From Burkholderia stagnalis (GTDB taxonomy: Bacteria; Pseudomonadota; Gammaproteobacteria; Burkholderiales; Burkholderiaceae), in contig NZ_CADESW010000013.1 of assembly GCF_902830275.1 (NCBI RefSeq), positions 145,080 through 209,079 on the forward strand: DNA of 64,000 nucleotides, given 5' to 3'. Position numbers and translations under genes: made by a program. Below, piece by piece: positions 53,654-62,115 of the stretch. Under the pieces are notes generated by a model. The model made no database searches. It saw only the letters and a program-made list of their open reading frames with translations, and was not told the DNA's origin. Each line of letters opens with the position of its first letter. Positions within the stretch are counted from its first letter, which is position 1.

Positions 53654-55443
53654 TGAGCTACCGCCGCATGTCGTCCGATGAGGAATGGAGCGCCGCGCGC
53701 GTCGCGGGGCTTCCGCCGCGCTGGCGCGCGCGCATCCTCGATCAGTACGACGAGCAGCACGCGACGAGCGCGCCGGACGCGCGGCGGAACTCCAACCTGT
53801 TCCTGCTTTCCCTCACCGAACAACTCGACGCCGTGCGCCTGCCGCTCGGCGCGAACGACGGCGTTATCTGCGACCGCGCGACCGAACTGGCCGCCGCGTG
53901 CTCGAGCGTCGCCGAGGTCTATCACGAACCGCGCGCGGCGCGCGAGGCGATGGCGCGCATCGTGGAGGCGCACCAGTGCGACGCGCCGGAGTCGGAGCGC
54001 ATCGACCCGCGCACGGGCGAAATCAGGGGCGTGCGCGACGTGCCGGCCATCAAGCGCATGACGGACGCGCTCTGGTGGCGCCGCGCGCTGCGCCGCATGC
54101 ACGCGCGGCACGTCGAAGCGGCGGCGATCGCGCTCGGCTACGTCAACGCGGCGCGAGACATGTACGTGAGCGACGAATCGCTCGATCGGCGCACGCAGCA
54201 GCGCAAGCGCAATGCCGCGATGCTCGAGCAGACCATCGCACGGAATGAGGAGGGCGACGAGTTCACGCTCGCCGAACTCGCCGCGCGTGGCGTAGCGAAC
54301 AAGGCGATCCGCCGTGCCGAACTGATGACGCGCATCGCCGGGTTCGAGCAGATCGCGCGCGATATGGGTCACGTCGGCCTGTTCTTCACGGTTACGTGCC
54401 CGTCCCGCATGCACAAGTGGCGCAAGGCCGGAGGCAAGGCGCGCGCGAACCCGCTGTACGACGGCACGCAGCCGAATGAGGCGCAGGCGTATCTCGCGCG
54501 CATGTTCGCGCGGCTGCGCGCGGCGCTCGCGCGCGTTGGCGTGCAGTGGTACGGCTTCCGCATTGCCGAGCCGAATCACGACGGCACGCCGCACTGGCAT
54601 GTGCTGGTGTTCTTCGCGCCGGGCTGGCGAGGCGACGTGCGCCGCGCGGCGCTGCAGCGCGTGTGCGCGATCGTGCGCCGCTACGCGCTGCAGGATTCGC
54701 CGGACGAGCGCGGCGCCAAGAAACACCGCGCGGACTTCGAACCGATCGACTGGAGCAAGGGCAGCGCGGCGGGCTACGTCGCGAAGTACGTTTCGAAAAA
54801 CATCGATGGCTATGCCGTGGGGGATGACCTGTATGGAAATCCGGCGCTTGAATCGTCGGCGCGAGTCGAAGCTTGGGCGTCGACGTGGCGCATTCGCCAG
54901 TTTCAGCAGGTGGGCGGCCCACCGGTCACTGTCTGGCGCGAGCTACGTCGCGTTGCCGAACTTCCTGGAGACGCTCCGGAATCTCTGGTGGCCGCGCACC
55001 GCGCGTGCAACAAGGTGGCGGGTACGGAAGGCGAGGCAAAGCCGGCATCGTGGGCTGAGTTCATTCAGGCAAACGGCGGCATCCACGCGCCGCGTGATGC
55101 TCGTCCGATACAGCTTGCGAAAGAGTGGGATGCGCGCGAGGGCCGGTATGGCGAGGCGATCGGTCAGGTAGTGCGCGGCGTGCGCGCGTGCGGCTGGATC
55201 ACGTACCGCGACGGCATCGTCGCGGATAGGCGCAAGCTGGTCACGGTGCTGGTGGAAAGCGTGCGGCACGCATGGGAAATCGTCTCCCGTCGAGTGCGCG
55301 AGGGTGTTCACGCGGGCATCGCCCGCGCTTGGACTTGTGTCAATAACTGTACGCGCGGCGATGCTGCCGGCGACGTCGAGTTGGCCGATTGGATTTCGGA
55401 CTATGAAAAATCAGAGCGATACGGCGGGTTCGCGGCCTGCTGA
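53653..55443 (+). CDS. Rolling-circle replication initiator (HUH endonuclease, phage gpA family)
   Basis: 596 residues. Motif 1 FFTVTCPSRMHKW (244-256). Motif 2, the HUH metal site, is in TPHWHVLVFF with His314 and His316. Motif 3 YVAKYVSK has two tyrosines, Tyr375 and Tyr379, spaced as in superfamily I initiators of phiX174, P2 and PM2. The first 230 residues are a helical domain rich in Arg/Ala. It would nick one strand, stay covalently attached and drive rolling-circle synthesis. The gene follows the early genes directly and overlaps the next small ORF by 41 bases. Confidence 0.92.
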   Translation: MSYRRMSSDEEWSAARVAGLPPRWRARILDQYDEQHATSAPDARRNSNLFLLSLTEQLDAVRLPLGANDGVICDRATELAAACSSVAEVYHEPRAAREAMARIVEAHQCDAPESERIDPRTGEIRGVRDVPAIKRMTDALWWRRALRRMHARHVEAAAIALGYVNAARDMYVSDESLDRRTQQRKRNAAMLEQTIARNEEGDEFTLAELAARGVANKAIRRAELMTRIAGFEQIARDMGHVGLFFTVTCPSRMHKWRKAGGKARANPLYDGTQPNEAQAYLARMFARLRAALARVGVQWYGFRIAEPNHDGTPHWHVLVFFAPGWRGDVRRAALQRVCAIVRRYALQDSPDERGAKKHRADFEPIDWSKGSAAGYVAKYVSKNIDGYAVGDDLYGNPALESSARVEAWASTWRIRQFQQVGGPPVTVWRELRRVAELPGDAPESLVAAHRACNKVAGTEGEAKPASWAEFIQANGGIHAPRDARPIQLAKEWDAREGRYGEAIGQVVRGVRACGWITYRDGIVADRRKLVTVLVESVRHAWEIVSRRVREGVHAGIARAWTCVNNCTRGDAAGDVELADWISDYEKSERYGGFAAC

Positions 55444-55603
55444 GTGGGGAAAACCGGTCGATGTGGCGCGAATCGCGGTAGCGCGGCGGGAAGCGCGCGC
55501 GCTGCGCACGCTGTTCGATGCGTTGACGCCGGTAGAACGGATGCTCGCGGCGAAGCAAATCGACGCCGTGCGGCGGCTGGTGGAAGCGGTAGAGGCGATC
55601 TAG
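55403..55603 (+). CDS. Small prophage protein, 66 residues, overlapping Rep
   Basis: ATG at 55403, in another frame inside the end of rep. Helical, charged sequence (VARREARALRTLFDALTP, AAKQIDAVRRLVEAVEAI), likely a coiled-coil or dimer. No family recognised. Confidence 0.6.
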   Translation: MKNQSDTAGSRPAEWGKPVDVARIAVARREARALRTLFDALTPVERMLAAKQIDAVRRLVEAVEAI

Positions 55604-55620
55604 ATCAACACGGGGGAACC

Positions 55621-55926
55621 ATGCGAGTGAAACCGAAAAAACAGGTCATCGGCACGGCGAAGTGCCACTGCTGCGAGCGGGACATTCCCGTGAAGCGGAA
55701 CGAGCTAGGCACGCTCGACATGTCGTGCCAGTGGTGCGACCAGACCAACTACGCGAAGGAGGGCACCGAGGCGCATCGGCTTCTGATGAAGCGCGTAACG
55801 CTGTTCGAGGCTGGGCCGGTAGTCGAGCCGGCGGCCGGCGAGCCGACGCCCGTGCCTGTCACGCAGGAAACGCCCGCGCGCCACGGTGCGCGGTCCGTGT
55901 TCGATCTGATGGCGGGGCGCAAATGA
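55621..55926 (+). CDS. Zinc-ribbon protein
   Basis: 101 residues with GGGG before the ATG. A four-Cys ribbon, CHCC (15-18) and CQWC (36-39), is followed by a helical part and a Pro-rich linker. In PM2 a small zinc-motif protein acts in transcription control, so a switch to late genes is a reasonable guess for this one. A role as virion or packaging factor is also possible. Overlaps the next gene by ATGA. Confidence 0.75.
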   Translation: MRVKPKKQVIGTAKCHCCERDIPVKRNELGTLDMSCQWCDQTNYAKEGTEAHRLLMKRVTLFEAGPVVEPAAGEPTPVPVTQETPARHGARSVFDLMAGRK

Positions 55927-56441
55927 TCGACGGCGAACTGACGCAGGATGCGGGCGGCGGCTTCGCCACGCTCGACGGCATGGCGGCCGGCGTCGACGCG
56001 GAAGCCGCGGCGGCGCTGAATCCCGGCGCGGCGGTTCCGCCTGGACAACCGGCACCCGGGCCCGACTACGCGCGAGGCGCGGCCGGCATGGTCGATCTGA
56101 TATCGAGCATGCTCGACGGCTACGCGCCGGGGGCCGGATGGTCGGAGCAGCAGCGCGCGCTGATGGCGGCCAGCATCGCGCCAGTGCTCGAAAAGTACGG
56201 CTGGGATATAGAAGGCAGCATGCCGTGCGAGCTGATGGCGCTCGCGGTGTGCGGGCCGGCGCTCTACCAGTCCGCGAAGGTGGTCGCGCTGAAGATTCAG
56301 TCCGATCGGCTGGCGCTGGCGCGCGCGGCGCGCGGGCTGGACGACCCGCACACGGTGCGCGGCGGCGAGCAGCCGGCGACGAACGCCGCCGACGCGCTGC
56401 GACAGGCGACCGGCCAGACCCCCGTGTTCCCGGACCTGTGA
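55923..56441 (+). CDS. Prophage protein, 172 residues, unknown role
   Basis: Starts in the ATGA overlap. The first 55 residues are Ala/Gly/Pro-rich and disordered; residues 60-140 are helical with a moderately hydrophobic stretch (SMPCELMALAVCGPALYQSA). It sits just before the packaging ATPase and could be a packaging or membrane-associated structural protein. No family recognised. Confidence 0.65.
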   Translation: MIDGELTQDAGGGFATLDGMAAGVDAEAAAALNPGAAVPPGQPAPGPDYARGAAGMVDLISSMLDGYAPGAGWSEQQRALMAASIAPVLEKYGWDIEGSMPCELMALAVCGPALYQSAKVVALKIQSDRLALARAARGLDDPHTVRGGEQPATNAADALRQATGQTPVFPDL

Positions 56442-56443
56442 CG

Positions 56444-57100
56444 ATGGCGCGAGCAACTGCGAGAAGCTGCAAAAGGGCCGTGGACGCGGCCTACGGCGTC
56501 GGCGCGAAGGCGCATATCGAGGCGGTACTCGGCGCGACCGGCAGCGGCAAGTCGAGCTACGTCAAGGGGCTGATGGAGCGCGCGAAGCCGCGGCGGCTGA
56601 TCGTGTTCGATCCGGATGGCGAGTGGGGTGCGTTCGGAACCGTCGTGCGCCGCGTGGGCGACGTGCTGGAGGGGTTCAAGGCATCACACCCGGCGTCGCC
56701 GTGCCGCGCGGTGTTCGTGCCGTCGCCCGATCCGGCCGTCGCGGTGAAGCAATTCGACGCGATCTGCCGCATCGCGTTCGCCGCCGAGCGGCTCACGTTC
56801 ATCGTGGACGAGCTCAAGAGCGTCACGACGCCGAGCCGCTCACCAACAGGGTGGGGCATGCTGACCGGGCGCGGCCGGAAGCGCGGAATCGTCATCTACG
56901 GCCTGTCGCAGCGGCCGGCGTCGATCGACAAAGACTTCATCGGCAACTGCAACTTCGTGCGCACCGGGCGGCTGACCTACGAAAACGACGTGAAGGCGGT
57001 CGCGAAGGCGCTGCATGTGGACATGGGCGATATCGTGGCATTGCCCGATCTCGGCTGGATACGGCGCGACATGGCGACCGGCGAGACGACGCGCGGCTGA
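56444..57100 (+). CDS. Packaging-type P-loop ATPase (FtsK/HerA, A32-like)
   Basis: 218 residues. Walker A GATGSGKS at 30-37, Walker B LTFIVDEL with Asp122/Glu123 and a sensor-like IVIYGLSQRP near 170. VFDPDGEWGAF after the P-loop is typical of this clade. The size equals PM2 P9 and PRD1 P9, which push DNA into the capsid, and it lacks the C-terminal membrane helix and periplasmic part of inovirus Zot proteins. It lies directly upstream of the capsid gene, after a terminator. Confidence 0.85.
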   Translation: MARATARSCKRAVDAAYGVGAKAHIEAVLGATGSGKSSYVKGLMERAKPRRLIVFDPDGEWGAFGTVVRRVGDVLEGFKASHPASPCRAVFVPSPDPAVAVKQFDAICRIAFAAERLTFIVDELKSVTTPSRSPTGWGMLTGRGRKRGIVIYGLSQRPASIDKDFIGNCNFVRTGRLTYENDVKAVAKALHVDMGDIVALPDLGWIRRDMATGETTRG

Positions 57101-57110
57101 CCCATTCGAC

Positions 57111-57241
57111 CGCGACCTATAGACCGCGCCCAGGCGCGGTTTTTTTATGCTCGCTCGGCCGTGGCCAGGGCGCGACGCACCGCAAATATTTTTCGAGATT
57201 TTCGGGTCGGCGAGCCGCGACCTATAGGGCGCGACCTATGG
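57111..57241. repeat. Three copies of CGCGACCTATAG-type motif around a terminator
   Basis: CGCGACCTATAG at 57111-57122 and 57216-57227, and CGCGACCTATGG at 57230-57241. The stretch between includes an AT-rich patch (GCAAATATTTTTCGAG, about 57182). The cluster sits between early/packaging and capsid genes. It could be a late promoter activator site or a replication origin. Confidence 0.55.
57123..57146 (+). terminator. Rho-independent terminator after the packaging ATPase
   Basis: ACCGCGCC and GGCGCGGT (8-bp stem, 2-base loop) followed by seven T. It separates the early/packaging operon from the capsid operon. Confidence 0.9.
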
Positions 57242-57331
57242 GGCGCGGATTCGTTGAATCCGGCGCCTCGCACGCAGCATGGAGGCTCACAGACGGGCCG
57301 CACGGGGCGGCTCACTTCGGAGAGTCGAACC

Positions 57332-57451
57332 ATGAAGGACCTGCTCAAGGCATACGCGCTGTTTCTGGCGATGAACGCGGTGACGAAGATCGTCGTCCGC
57401 CCGGTGGCCACGTCGCTGAACGTGCCCCTGCTGACCACGATCGTTTCGTAA
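57332..57451 (+). CDS. Small membrane protein, 39 residues
   Basis: ATG at 57332 with GGAGAG upstream. One amphipathic to hydrophobic helix (LLKAYALFLAMNAVTKIVV). Such small proteins are usual components of the internal membrane in this virus type. Ten bases before the capsid gene. Confidence 0.7.
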   Translation: MKDLLKAYALFLAMNAVTKIVVRPVATSLNVPLLTTIVS

Positions 57452-57461
57452 GGGGCCGCGC

Positions 57462-58256
57462 ATGCTTCTCGTCAAAAACGTACCGTTCACGAACGTCGTC
57501 GCCACCGGCACGGCCACCGTCAATCTGCCGGTGGGCATGTCGTACAACAAGGTCATCTTGGCCCTGGGCGGCACGACGTTCACGAAGGCGATGATCACCG
57601 GCATCCGCGTGAAGCTGAACGGCAAAATCATCGTCAACGCGGTCGGCTCGCGCCTCGACCTGATCAACCAGTATCGCGGCCTGACGGCCAACGCCGGCTT
57701 CCTGACCATCGACTTCACGGAACCCCGTGCAAAGACGATGACCGAGCAGTACATCGGCAACATCAACACGGCCAAGGGCGTTTCGTCGCTGACGATCGAG
57801 GTCGACATTTCCGGCGCGACGGCGCCGACGCTCGATTCCTACTCGGAGCTGGGGCCGCCGGCCCAGCTCGGCGTGCTGGCCAAGCACATCCCGTTCACGG
57901 CGTCGTTTGCGGCCTCGGGCAAGTTCCCGATGAAGCTCATCGATATCACGAACCGTGGCGCGCTGATCAAGCGCGTGCACTTCGCGCACGGCGGCAACCT
58001 GACCGCGCTCGAAGTGAAGAAAAACGGCATCGTGATCTGGGACAACGTGGCCACGGGCGTGAATAGCTTCTGGCAGGGCGAGTATCAGAAAACGTCGCAG
58101 ACGAACCTGTACAGCTACGACCCGTGCGCCGACAACAACTACGCGAACGCGATCAAGACCGCCGACGCGACCGCGCTCGAGTTCAATCCGACCTTCAGCG
58201 CGGCCGATACGGTGACGGCTGTGGTCGAAGTGCTGGACGTCCTGAGCAACATGTAA
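57462..58256 (+). CDS. Major capsid protein, PM2 P2-like double jelly roll
   Basis: 264 residues; PM2 P2 has 269. The N-terminal half aligns by eye with P2: NVVATGTATVNLPVGMSYNK, GTTFTKAMITGIRVKLNGK, GFLTIDFTEPRAK, then SSLTIEVDISGATAPTL. The second half (from about residue 140) repeats the beta-rich pattern, as expected for two stacked eight-stranded barrels. It would form pseudo-hexameric trimers around the viral membrane. A strong terminator follows, as for a highly expressed gene. Confidence 0.85.
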   Translation: MLLVKNVPFTNVVATGTATVNLPVGMSYNKVILALGGTTFTKAMITGIRVKLNGKIIVNAVGSRLDLINQYRGLTANAGFLTIDFTEPRAKTMTEQYIGNINTAKGVSSLTIEVDISGATAPTLDSYSELGPPAQLGVLAKHIPFTASFAASGKFPMKLIDITNRGALIKRVHFAHGGNLTALEVKKNGIVIWDNVATGVNSFWQGEYQKTSQTNLYSYDPCADNNYANAIKTADATALEFNPTFSAADTVTAVVEVLDVLSNM

Positions 58257-58264
58257 GGGCCGGG

Positions 58265-58305
58265 GCGCGCGGGCCGCTTGACTGCGCTGTCCCGCGCGCT
58301 TTTTT
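58265..58305 (+). terminator. Strong terminator after the capsid gene
   Basis: A 9-bp stem, GCGCGCGGG (58265-58273) and CCCGCGCGC (58291-58299), followed by six T. Probably limits read-through so that capsid protein outnumbers the products downstream. Confidence 0.85.
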
Positions 58306-58326
58306 CGACACCTACAGGGGAATTCA

Positions 58327-58728
58327 ATGGACGGCTTCGACCCGTCGGCGTTCGGCGTCGGCAACAACACGTACGGTTTCACGACCGGCGATATCGGCAC
58401 GGCAGTGGGGCCGCAATCCGACGGCACGGTGATCGTGCCGGGGACGGGGCAGGCGATCACTGGCGCGGATCAAGCGGGCTACGGCGCGAGCTATGCGCCG
58501 CAGGTGTTCGGCCTGCTGTCGCAGGGCCTCAACGCGTTCACGGGCATCTACACCAATGGTCAGAACCTCGATTACCGCCGCTATGAGGCGACGCAAGCGG
58601 GGCTTGTCGCGCAAGGGCAGGCGGCAAGTTCCGCCGCCGCTGCCCAGGTGAACGGCATCCAGAGCAACCGGACGCTGCTGATCCTCGGCATCTTCGCGGT
58701 GATCGCGCTGGCAATCCACAAGGGCTGA
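58327..58728 (+). CDS. Virion membrane protein candidate, 133 residues
   Basis: A Gly/Thr/Ala-rich soluble part is followed by a single C-terminal membrane helix (TLLILGIFAVIALAI) and HKG. No family recognised. The layout (soluble body plus C-terminal anchor) is repeated in three genes of this block and suits proteins of the internal membrane or vertices. Confidence 0.7.
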   Translation: MDGFDPSAFGVGNNTYGFTTGDIGTAVGPQSDGTVIVPGTGQAITGADQAGYGASYAPQVFGLLSQGLNAFTGIYTNGQNLDYRRYEATQAGLVAQGQAASSAAAAQVNGIQSNRTLLILGIFAVIALAIHKG

Positions 58729-58731
58729 TCG

Positions 58732-59052
58732 ATGAACGGCAACCCGGCAATGGGCCTCGCCTACTCGAACCCGTACAGCGCGGCGGCGATGGCGGCCGGG
58801 CAGGCGCTGTCGTCGCTGCTCGGTGGCGGCGGCCCGCAGACGTCGATGAACGCGCCGTTCAACCCGTTCACGGTCGATAACTCGGGCTGGTCGGTCAACT
58901 TCGGCAGCGGCAGCGCGAACGCGACCGCGAATCCGGTCTCGACGCTCGCGCAGGGCCTCGCGAACGGTGCGGCGGTGGCGACGGGTGCGTTCGGTGATCC
59001 GCTGGTGCTGATCGCGGTCATCGGGCTCGCGTTCGTGGTGCTGCGCAAATGA
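58732..59052 (+). CDS. Virion membrane protein candidate, 106 residues
   Basis: Ala/Gly/Asn-rich sequence with a C-terminal membrane helix (DPLVLIAVIGLAFVVL) ending in RK. Starts three bases after the previous stop and overlaps the next gene by ATGA. No family recognised. Confidence 0.7.
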   Translation: MNGNPAMGLAYSNPYSAAAMAAGQALSSLLGGGGPQTSMNAPFNPFTVDNSGWSVNFGSGSANATANPVSTLAQGLANGAAVATGAFGDPLVLIAVIGLAFVVLRK

Positions 59053-59465
59053 TCACGCTGCGCGCCGAGCCGATCACGGACGCGATCCGCGCGGAAGTCG
59101 CGGCGGCGCTCGACGGCACGCCGACGATCCGCGCCAAGACGGATACGAGCGCGGGCATGGTGGACGCGGCCGAGTGCATCGGCGGCGGCACATTCTTCCG
59201 CGTGCTCGATGACGGCGTGCCGGTCGCGTTCTACGTGCTCAGGCTGCGCGTGCGCGGCGCGCGGCGCGACGCGGAAATCGTGGTGGCGCACGGTCGGGCC
59301 GACTTCGATCTAGTCGAACACGTGGTGCCGCTGATCAAGCGGCAGTGCGCGATGGTGGGATGCGAGGCGGTGCGGGTGCAGACGCGGCGCGCGGGGCTGG
59401 TGCGCAAGCTGGAAAACATGGGATTTTCGCGGGCCTCGGTGGTGCTGCGGATGGAGCTGAAATGA
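59049..59465 (+). CDS. GNAT-like protein inside the structural block
   Basis: 138 residues. Strand-helix order and VAFYVLRLRVRGARRDAEIV, then a late LVRKLENMGFSRASVVLRME, resemble the end of GNAT acetyltransferases. The acetyl-CoA loop Q/RxxGxG/A is not clear, so activity is doubtful. It could modify a virion or host protein, or be a fold reused for structure. Overlaps both neighbours. Confidence 0.55.
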   Translation: MITLRAEPITDAIRAEVAAALDGTPTIRAKTDTSAGMVDAAECIGGGTFFRVLDDGVPVAFYVLRLRVRGARRDAEIVVAHGRADFDLVEHVVPLIKRQCAMVGCEAVRVQTRRAGLVRKLENMGFSRASVVLRMELK

Positions 59466-60028
59466 TCAAGCGACCCGAACAGATTCGACTGCTGGCGCTC
59501 GGCCTGCCGGATACCCCGGCGAACCGATCGGATTCGAACAGCAGCGAAAGCAAGACGGAAAACAACTACGCGGACCGGAGGAACGCGGTGCAGGGTGGCG
59601 CGGCAATCAGCGGCGACAACAACACCATGTTCACGTCGATCACGACGACCGATCAGGGTGCAGTTCAGGCCGGATTGGGTGCGGCGGTCGCCGCGCTCGG
59701 CGCGAACAGCAACGTCGCAAACAGCGCGGTATGGGCCGAGGCGGGCACGGCCGGCAATGCGACCGACAACATGACGCGGGTCTCGCAAAGCGCGCTGACG
59801 GCATCGAGTCATCTGGCGGACGTGGGGCTGTCGATGTTGCAGACGAATACGGCGCTCGCGAATTCGCTGGCCGGCGGGGTGAATCAGGCCACGCAGGCGG
59901 TTACCGGCATCGCGTCGCAGCTCGCGCAGACCCAGGTCGCCGCGGCGAACGACAACCGCTACCTGATCGCGGCGGGCATGGCCGTGGTCGCGATCGTCGG
60001 CGTGATGGCGTTCTCGAAAAAGGGCTGA
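59462..60028 (+). CDS. Virion membrane protein candidate, 188 residues
   Basis: Starts in ATGA. Ala/Asn/Thr/Ser-rich body (residues 25-160) with repeating hydrophobic spacing, perhaps a long fibrous or coiled-coil part, then a C-terminal anchor (YLIAAGMAVVAIVGVMAF) and SKKG. Might be a vertex or tape-like protein. No family recognised. Confidence 0.65.
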   Translation: MIKRPEQIRLLALGLPDTPANRSDSNSSESKTENNYADRRNAVQGGAAISGDNNTMFTSITTTDQGAVQAGLGAAVAALGANSNVANSAVWAEAGTAGNATDNMTRVSQSALTASSHLADVGLSMLQTNTALANSLAGGVNQATQAVTGIASQLAQTQVAAANDNRYLIAAGMAVVAIVGVMAFSKKG

Positions 60029-60029
60029 C

Positions 60030-60800
60030 ATGCAGAAATACGACTTCACGGCGCCGGCAAGCGGCGCGTCGCAGGTGGTCAACGTGCCGGGGCGCTACCT
60101 GAAATACGTCTCGGGCACGGCGGGCGGGAACGATACGGGCCTGATCGTCACCCCGGGCGGGAAGCCGGGCAGCAAGATTTTGCTGTATCCGGGGCAGGCG
60201 GTTACGTTGCCGAACGACGGCACGGCGGGGCCGAACGCGTGGACGATCGCGAACGCGACCGGGCAGGCGCAAATCTCGGGCACGATCGTGATCGGCGATG
60301 GGCGAATTGACGACAACACGCTTCAGGGAACCGTGCAGGTGGTGGACGGCGGAAAGTCGCGCACGTTGAGCGCGGCAGCGAAGGTCGGCACGTCCTTTCA
60401 GGGTGCGGTATCAGCACAGTATTCGCGTGTGCAGCTCTGGAATCCAGCGAATAGCGGCATTCGATTGGTGATCGAGGCCGTAACGGAGAATCAAGGCAAC
60501 GCAACGCAATACATTGGGTGCGTATTCAACACGGTGCAGCTGGCGAACCTGACGCAGATGGGGCAACCGAAGCTGGCCGGCGGTGCCGTGTCGGTGGCAG
60601 GAACCTATTACGACTCGACGGCTTCGTCGCTTCCGGCGACCACATTCTTGCAAATGTCGCTGCAGGCAAACACGACGTTCTCCTATCCGTTCAAGGAACC
60701 GCTGATCCTGCCGCCAGGCTACGGACTCGTCGTATGGGGAAACGTGGTGAACACCCCGATCGGCGCAAACTTCGAGTGGTATGAGGAACCGAACGTATGA
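60030..60800 (+). CDS. Receptor-binding spike candidate
   Basis: 256 residues, beta-rich throughout, without a membrane helix. N-terminal VVNVPGRYLKYVSGTAGGND and C-terminal PFKEPLILPPGYGLVVWGNV are typical of phage surface proteins of jelly-roll type. PM2 carries a 335-residue spike (P1) at its vertices. This one is shorter but is the only large soluble beta protein besides the capsid. The spike role is inferred. Confidence 0.55.
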   Translation: MQKYDFTAPASGASQVVNVPGRYLKYVSGTAGGNDTGLIVTPGGKPGSKILLYPGQAVTLPNDGTAGPNAWTIANATGQAQISGTIVIGDGRIDDNTLQGTVQVVDGGKSRTLSAAAKVGTSFQGAVSAQYSRVQLWNPANSGIRLVIEAVTENQGNATQYIGCVFNTVQLANLTQMGQPKLAGGAVSVAGTYYDSTASSLPATTFLQMSLQANTTFSYPFKEPLILPPGYGLVVWGNVVNTPIGANFEWYEEPNV

Positions 60801-61471
60801 ATGCGCCGGGGCCGCTCTATCTCATCGCGGCGGGCACGCTCGCGGCGGCGGCCTATGTGTGGTGGACGAACGGAAGCGCGGGCGTCACGTATGACCCGAG
60901 CGCGGCCGATGGCGGCAGCGCGACGGATGCCGGAAGCGGCGGCGGATTTTTCACGGACATGGTGAGCAACATGAATTCGAGCGTACAGAACGCATTCACG
61001 GACCCGGCGTCCGCCCTGAGCAATACGAACGTGCAGGCGTTCCTGCGCATGGTGCGCGTGGGCGAGGGCACGGCCGGGGCAAACGGCTACACCACGCTAT
61101 TCGGTGGCGGCCAGTTCTCCGACACGTCGCGCCATCCGAATGTCAAGGTGACGCGCGGCGGATACACGTCGACGGCGGCAGGCGCGTACCAGATTCTCTA
61201 TTCGACGTGGCTGGAGGCGCAGGCGGCGCTCGGGTTGCCTGACTTCTCGCCGGCATCGCAAGACCTCGCCGCGTGCTGGCTGATCAAGCGGCGCGGCGCG
61301 CTTGCTGACGTGCAAAACGGTGCGGTCGCAACGGCCATCGGGAAATGCAATAAGGAATGGGCGAGCCTAGCCGGCAGTCCGTACGGGCAACCGACGCTGA
61401 CGCTGGCCCAAGATGAAACCAACTTCGCCGCGTTCGGTGGGGTGCAGACGGATGCGGGGACGAGCGCATGA
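60797..61471 (+). CDS. Membrane-anchored lysozyme/transglycosylase
   Basis: 224 residues. A membrane helix at 5-23 is followed by a Gly/Ser/Ala linker to about 78. Then comes a domain like lambda endolysin R (GH104): catalytic Glu90 in MVRVGEGTAG, TTLFGGGQFSDTSRHPN, TAAGAYQILYSTW, and QDLAACWLIKRRGAL. Cleaves peptidoglycan. An N-terminal anchor in the viral membrane fits a virion enzyme used during entry, though it may also serve lysis. Overlaps both neighbours. Confidence 0.88.
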   Translation: MNAPGPLYLIAAGTLAAAAYVWWTNGSAGVTYDPSAADGGSATDAGSGGGFFTDMVSNMNSSVQNAFTDPASALSNTNVQAFLRMVRVGEGTAGANGYTTLFGGGQFSDTSRHPNVKVTRGGYTSTAAGAYQILYSTWLEAQAALGLPDFSPASQDLAACWLIKRRGALADVQNGAVATAIGKCNKEWASLAGSPYGQPTLTLAQDETNFAAFGGVQTDAGTSA

Positions 61472-61842
61472 AACTCGATAAGACTGGACTCCTGATGGTT
61501 GCTGGCGCGGCGCTGGTGCTGCTCATGGTGGTGCGCAAATCGACGGCGGCGGCCGGAGCGCCGGCAAGCAGCGGGCAAGGCGGGATCGGTAGCGGCGCGT
61601 CATCGTTCTGGTCGAACGCGATCAACAACCTGGGCGGTGCGCCGGTCGCAACGACGAGCGCGACGGCCGGCGGCATGCTGCTGCCGGGAGACGTGCGCGT
61701 GTTCGCGAATGGCACGTATGAGGCCGGCGGCATGTATGTGGACCCGGGGCAGGTCACGTACAACACCCAGACCGGGCAGGTGCAGGAATCGCCATTCTCG
61801 GGCATGTACAACATTCTCGCTCCCAACACCTACGGGTTCTGA
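61468..61842 (+). CDS. Small virion membrane protein candidate, 124 residues
   Basis: N-terminal membrane helix (GLLMVAGAALVLLMVV), then a Gly/Ala/Ser-rich linker and a beta-rich end (DVRVFANGTYEAGGMYVDPG). Starts in the ATGA overlap with the lysozyme gene. No family recognised. Confidence 0.7.
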   Translation: MKLDKTGLLMVAGAALVLLMVVRKSTAAAGAPASSGQGGIGSGASSFWSNAINNLGGAPVATTSATAGGMLLPGDVRVFANGTYEAGGMYVDPGQVTYNTQTGQVQESPFSGMYNILAPNTYGF

Positions 61843-61845
61843 CGC

Positions 61846-62112
61846 ATGAAAACCGATCACCTGATTGCGCTGTTCGTCGTGCTCTGGGCGTGGGACGGCT
61901 ACAACCGCTCGCACGCGGGAATGAGCGCGGTCGATGCGACCATGCAGAGCGAGCGCGACAACTTCGCCGGGATGCAGGGGACCAACTTCACCAACAGCCT
62001 GTGGGATCCGTTCAGCGGGCAACCCGCGTACATGTTCGGCAGGATCGACGCGCCGGGCGGCCCGGGCGTGATGGGCGAGCCGTCGTACAGCGGCGCTTTC
62101 GGGCACATGTAA
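61846..62112 (+). CDS. Small virion membrane protein candidate, 88 residues
   Basis: N-terminal hydrophobic helix (LIALFVVLWAWDGYN), then a polar body rich in Gly, Phe and Asn. Three bases after the previous stop. No family recognised. Confidence 0.65.
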   Translation: MKTDHLIALFVVLWAWDGYNRSHAGMSAVDATMQSERDNFAGMQGTNFTNSLWDPFSGQPAYMFGRIDAPGGPGVMGEPSYSGAFGHM

Positions 62113-62115
62113 GCG

